A DNA stretch of 64,000 bases from Megascapheus bottae (Eukaryota; Chordata; Mammalia; Rodentia; Geomyidae), in the NCBI GenBank assembly GCA_024803745.1, contig JANJXV010000037.1, forward strand, positions 3,223,001 to 3,287,000. The letters are read 5' to 3'. The translations under genes were made by a program, and so were the position numbers. Below, piece after piece: positions 59,756 to 64,000 of this stretch. Each line of letters opens with the position of its first letter. Within the stretch, counting starts at the first letter, position 1. The notes beneath the pieces were generated by a model. It made no database searches. It was not told the origin of the DNA and saw nothing but the letters and a program-made list of their open reading frames with translations.

Positions 59756-60139
59756 ATATTTTGTGAGGATTATAGTTTGATCAGTCTCATTTTATTGTTA
59801 TTTTATTGTCTGACTTAGAATTTCTACTTGATTTTCTCTATTTCAAGAAAAATTTAGATTACTCCATTACACAGATGTAATTGTAACTTTATCCTTCCAC
59901 GGTTTTATAAAAATAGTTAACTCATTACTTGACTACTGAATATTCTGATTTTCCCACAAATCTCCTCATGTAACATTCCCAGCCATCTCTTCATAAATTA
60001 TAATGTCTACAGAGCAATAGGCCCTGCTGTATCTTTAGAATCTGTGTCAGTTGTTCAACTTTCCTATTTCATTTTAATATGCTCAACCATTGATTTAACT
60101 GTGTCCAGCACTTCAACAAAAACTATTCTTAATTTTAAC

Positions 60140-60275
60140 CATCTCCATTGCAGCCTATTTTACAGAGCAGGAAGCTAGGAAGAAAAGCAATGCACTACCT
60201 TATCTGAGACATTTTATTCAAATTATTGATGGAAACATCAGGAATCAAGACTCAAGTCCAATTCATCTGATTTAA
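60140..60275 (-). repeat. MIR-like fragment
   Basis: 'ttacagagcaggaagctagg' to 'gaatcaagactcaagtccaa' follows the MIR complement order. Confidence 0.5.
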
Positions 60276-60777
60276 ATTTATTTTCTTAGCTTTTATCCTA
60301 GATTGTCTTACCTTGTGAGAAAGTCTATTTTGGAAGAGTTTTAAGAACTGAATGAAGAGCACAGAGTCTAAACCATTAGCCTATGTCAGTTTTTTTTTCC
60401 CCCAAAGACATTGTCACATTCAAAATCAAAGTGGTATGTGACTCAACGAGTTGTTACAACTCAGGGTTTTCCATACTCAGGCCATTACTCATTCTGCTCA
60501 ATGAACTGATCCACTCCATTCTTCATCGAAAATTTCCCTCTTCTTAGGACTCACTAATGTTCCCAGAGCTGTTCACCACACATTGTGTACACCCACTTTT
60601 GGCCAAGCAAATGGGAACAAACTGGCCTGGCATAGAAATGAAACTTCAGTGAGAAACCAAAGCCCCAAAAGCCCAGGATGACACACCACAGAGCAGAACT
60701 TGACTGAGCACTCCCCATTTTCCAGGAAATGTGAGTGCTTGAACGCTTCATCTCCCTCAGTCCCTCTTAACAACCTG

Positions 60778-60905
60778 TGACATAACCATCATTACTGCCA
60801 TTCCAGAGGAGGAAACATGGACCGCATGTTTAAGCAGTTCATCAAGGTCTACAAATAAAATGGAAGGGCCTTGATTTGAATACCAGTTGGTCTGATCCCA
60901 GAGAT
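60778..60905 (-). repeat. MIR-like fragment
   Basis: 'ttccagaggaggaaacatgg' and 'gatttgaataccagttggtc' fit the complement of MIR. Confidence 0.55.
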
Positions 60906-61279
60906 TATTCCTCAACAATACCCACATCAATAAACTAACAAAGCTAGACAGGAGTTTTACATGGAGTTTTATTTTAATCCTGTTTATCAATGATGTTTAA
61001 TTGCAATGTGGGCAATTCAACTAAGTCACACAGGAAGAATGCTGCATGTGGGAGAGCTCAGGTGTCGGTGAGGGCACCGTATGAGTTAGAACACTGCTTC
61101 TGACCTTACATAACAGGTGCGGAAAATGTTCCCTGACCAGACATGCAACATCAGAGCTCTCACTGGATTACACGTTCAAAATTGTCATTCCCAGTATTGT
61201 TATGGTATCCTAGCAACTGATTCAGGTCAGAAGTCCTGCTTTTAAATTCTTGCAAAACAGTGGAAAAAGCTTTGTCATT

Positions 61280-61400
61280 GACTCTCAGAATCTAAAAAGT
61301 CTTCAGAGCTCATTTAGCCCAACCATTTCATTATGTAGGATAAGAAACTAAATCCTTGGGCATTAAAATACTAAGGAAAAACTTGAATTAATTTCAAAGA
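61280..61400 (-). repeat. MIR-type fragment
   Basis: 'tcttcagagctcatttagcc' and 'aaccatttcattatgtagga' with 'taagaaactaaatcc' resemble a MIR3/MamSINE-type sequence. Confidence 0.45.
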
Positions 61401-61482
61401 CGTATTCAGAGGAAATCAGACACAAGAAAATGTGGCATACAAATGGCCTTATTTAACGTTAAAATTGTTTTGCATATTAAGT

Positions 61483-61715
61483 TAATTTTTTGTTGGAGGA
61501 TTGGAACTCAGAACGGGGGCACTTTCTGGAGTTTTTTGCTAGCTCTCTACCACTTTGAGCCACTGCTGCACTTCTGTTTTTTTTTTTCTTGATGGCTAAT
61601 TGAAGATAAGAGTCTCACAGACTTGTTTGCCAGGGCTACCTTCAAACTGAGGCCTTCAGATCTCAGCCTTCCGAATAGCTAGAATCACTGCAGTGAGCCA
61701 CAGACACGCACCTGT
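61483..61715 (-). repeat. 7SL-like/Geo dimeric SINE
   Basis: Minus-strand copy: 'ggaggattggaactcagaac' to 'cgaatagctagaatcactgc'. Confidence 0.8.
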
Positions 61716-61944
61716 AATTCCCTTTCTATGAAGTTCCAGACAGAACATGTCTGGGATAAAAAGAAAAGCGCAAGCAGTAGTAACATATAGGCATTCTGTT
61801 ACCCAACAGTTCCACCCTGCTTGCAGTTCCAACTGAAGCATATACAGAGAATCATGACAAGACCTGTTTTGCATGTCTAGAACACACTACTCATACTGTC
61901 CAAAGGTTAGAATTATTGAGAGGTCCATTCACTATGGAACAGCT

Positions 61945-62112
61945 GTGGCATAGTATATAGAATGTAAAATAAAGAACATAGAAGAAGGTAGAATTTAAAA
62001 AAAAATACAGCATATGGATGGGGACTACAGAATGCAGAATATAGGATAGGGAACACAGAATGCAGAATAGAGCGAATTGAATACAGAATATAGACCATAG
62101 GATATGTCATAG
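61945..62112. repeat. Degenerate minisatellite (ACAGAATGCAGAATA units)
   Basis: Repeated 'acagaatgcagaata' and 'atagaatgtaaa' motifs; two ~28-bp units at about 62018-62072 are clearest. Confidence 0.7.
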
Positions 62113-62404
62113 AATAAAACTCTAAAGAGAAATGAGAGTAAATGACTTTTCATTATAAACACTAATACTCATGTCATAAAGATGATATCAAATTAAAGAA
62201 GCAAAGAACAATTCACACATGAATAGAATTCATCACAAGGTAGAACTGTCCTGTAATTTTATATATGAAGAGTCTGATAAACCTTGAGAAGACAGTGACT
62301 AGAAGGACAAGGAAATAGTGGCTAAACAAGTAAAATCTATTGTATATATATTTATATGTTACACTTGTGCATGTATAAACATATTATACACTGATTAAAC
62401 TTAT

Positions 62405-62692
62405 AGTCTGGGTTCGATGGCTCACACCTGTAATCCTAGCTACTCACGAAGCTGAGATCTGAGGATCACAGTTCAAAGCCAGCCAAGGCACTAAAGAACA
62501 TGAGAATCCTATCTCCAACTAAGGACTAGAAAATGAGAAGTGGTGGTGTAGCTCAACAGGGAAGGACAGAAGCCTCCATCTGAAGAGCTCGGAGACAATG
62601 CCCAGGCCCAGAGGTAGGACAGTAGCCTAGAGCTGAAGAGCTCAGAGATAGCACCCAGGCCTAGAGTTCAAGCCCCATGACGAACAAACAAA
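62405..62692 (+). repeat. 7SL-like/Geo SINE with duplicated Geo 3' half
   Basis: Left arm (ggttcgatggctcacacctg) and Geo half. The last part of Geo occurs twice in tandem (about 62560-62610 and 62612-62680), then an AAC-rich tail. Confidence 0.87.
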
Positions 62693-62994
62693 ACAAAAAA
62701 GATTATAGAAGTTGATTCCCTTTACCAGTTACCATCAGAGCAGTTCTTAGAAACACTTCTCTGATCTGAGGAAAGGGACATCAAAATGGTCCAGTGATGG
62801 ACATACCACCATAGGTTTTCCAACACTGCCTCTAACAAAACCAGGCTCTCCTGAACCCCTTGCCATATAATTGTTTACCTTTACCCAAAAAAGGTCGGGA
62901 AGCACCAAAAGCTGTATGTGGTGTGTGCCCCAGTGGGCTCCAGGAGGTTTATGATGTGAGAGCTAAAGCGATTTTCCAAAACAATAAAACATGG

Positions 62995-63172
62995 GACTGC
63001 GAGTTTGGCCTAGAGGGAGAGTGCTTGCCTAGCATGCATAAAGACCTTGGTACGACATACATAGAAAAAGCTGGAGGTGATGCTGTGGCTCAAGTGGTAG
63101 AGCACTAGCCTGGCATAAGCTCAAGCACAGTGCCCAGGCCTTGAGTTCAAGCCCCAGAACTGGCATAAAAAA
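62995..63172 (+). repeat. IDL-Geo dimeric SINE
   Basis: ID-like start (gcgagtttggcctagaggga) with a deletion in its second half, then Geo and A-rich tail. Confidence 0.9.
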
Positions 63173-64000
63173 GACAAAAACAAAACCAAAAACAGGTCAA
63201 CATGGCCTTTGGTGGTTCCATTTGTGTCAAATAAAATTCAGGACAGGATCAAACTCACTTTCCTGATTGAGGAACAGAAAATAGTTGTAAAAGTGCTAAA
63301 GCCACAAGCACAGAGTCAGAAAACTAAATAAAAATAGGAAGCTGCTTGTGTGTACCTAGGATGCAAGAGGTAAAAAAAGTGCTAGCTAAGAAAAAAACTT
63401 TTTTGATGAATAAAAAGGTTTTGCAAAATAAAATGTCAGAAGGCTAAAAAAACTTACAGAAGTTGTTATAAAAAGATTGTAACAGGGAAGTGAAGAGGAA
63501 TGATTTCATGTAAGGGTATCTACAAGGGTAATTTACTAAAGGTGGTTCCAAAGCTTAAATTTTTCCTTCAGATGATAATAATTGGTTTAGAATAAAACAT
63601 AAAATTAAGAAACATAAAACACTTAACAAATTATACCTTCAATAACCATAAAATTGAATACGCAATAATGTTCAGCAGTTGAAGTCTCACAGCTTATGTA
63701 AATATAATGTAAGTTACATTTCCAACATACAGTCTCTACATATTTCTTTTTCAAGTTCAGATGACAACAACAGTACCACAAAGTTCTTTGTGAGCCTTTA
63801 TTAGATATATGCATCAAGAATCACAATTACCAGGGAATTATATAAAACTCAATAAATCAAAGTTCTAATTGACTCAGTCAGTATGAGTTTAGAGAGGCTA
63901 CATAAGTCAATATAAACCTTGAGCATATTCAAAGTAGAAGTTATATTGTTCTGGAATCCTTTGACAGAAATACATGCAAAGCATTGTGCTCATTTGTAAA
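63173..64000. other. Right end, no feature recognised
   Basis: AT-rich DNA without a recognisable gene or repeat. Confidence 0.4.

Overview
The window is nuclear DNA of a rodent, most likely a geomyoid (kangaroo rat, pocket mouse or pocket gopher). Three things support this: the base composition and long introns of a mammalian genome; ancient mammalian repeats (MIR, L2, L1M); and dozens of copies of a dimeric SINE that pairs an ID-like left monomer with a 'Geo'-type right monomer, a combination I know only from Geomyoidea (IDL-Geo). Genus and species cannot be read from the window.

The only protein-coding gene I can support is the 5' part of SPINK5 (LEKTI, the multidomain Kazal-type serine protease inhibitor of stratified epithelium), on the minus strand from about 33.93 kb to the left edge. 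Nine coding exons are identifiable by homology, frame and GT/AG splice sites. They are exon 1 (signal peptide, with a TATA box just upstream), exon 2 (26 nt), exon 3 (domain 1), exon 4 (linker), exon 5 (domain 2, the six-cysteine type), exon 6 (linker and sixth cysteine), exon 7 (domain 3), exon 8 (linker with a furin-type RIRR site) and exon 9 (domain 4). Together they give 803 coding nucleotides, about 267 residues, with no in-frame stop; the remaining domains lie beyond the left edge. Phases are regular: each Kazal exon starts in phase 0 and ends with two extra bases, and each linker exon supplies the missing base and returns to phase 0.

Introns 1-9 (1-33.8 kb) are filled with SINEs, 3'-truncated L1 copies and microsatellites. 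The largest is intron 4 (about 13.9 kb), which contains an old antisense L1 ORF2 region and an inverted L1. Intron 5 holds a polypyrimidine tract of about 225 bp.

From 34 to 64 kb, upstream of SPINK5, I see no convincing gene. The stretch holds SINEs, L1, L2 and MIR fragments, microsatellites and several repeat-poor islands (about 44.6, 46.2 and 47.6-48.5 kb) that could be regulatory. The usual mammalian upstream neighbours (C5orf46, SCGB3A2, SPINK1) were not recognised and probably lie beyond the right edge.

No CRISPR, operon, phage or other prokaryotic system is present. The points most worth a second look are the altered domain-2 inhibitory loop, the weak exon 8 donor followed by a UG repeat, the inverted SINEs around exons 6-7, two twin-primed L1 copies, a local 53-bp duplication, and a second SINE family that shares the Geo monomer.
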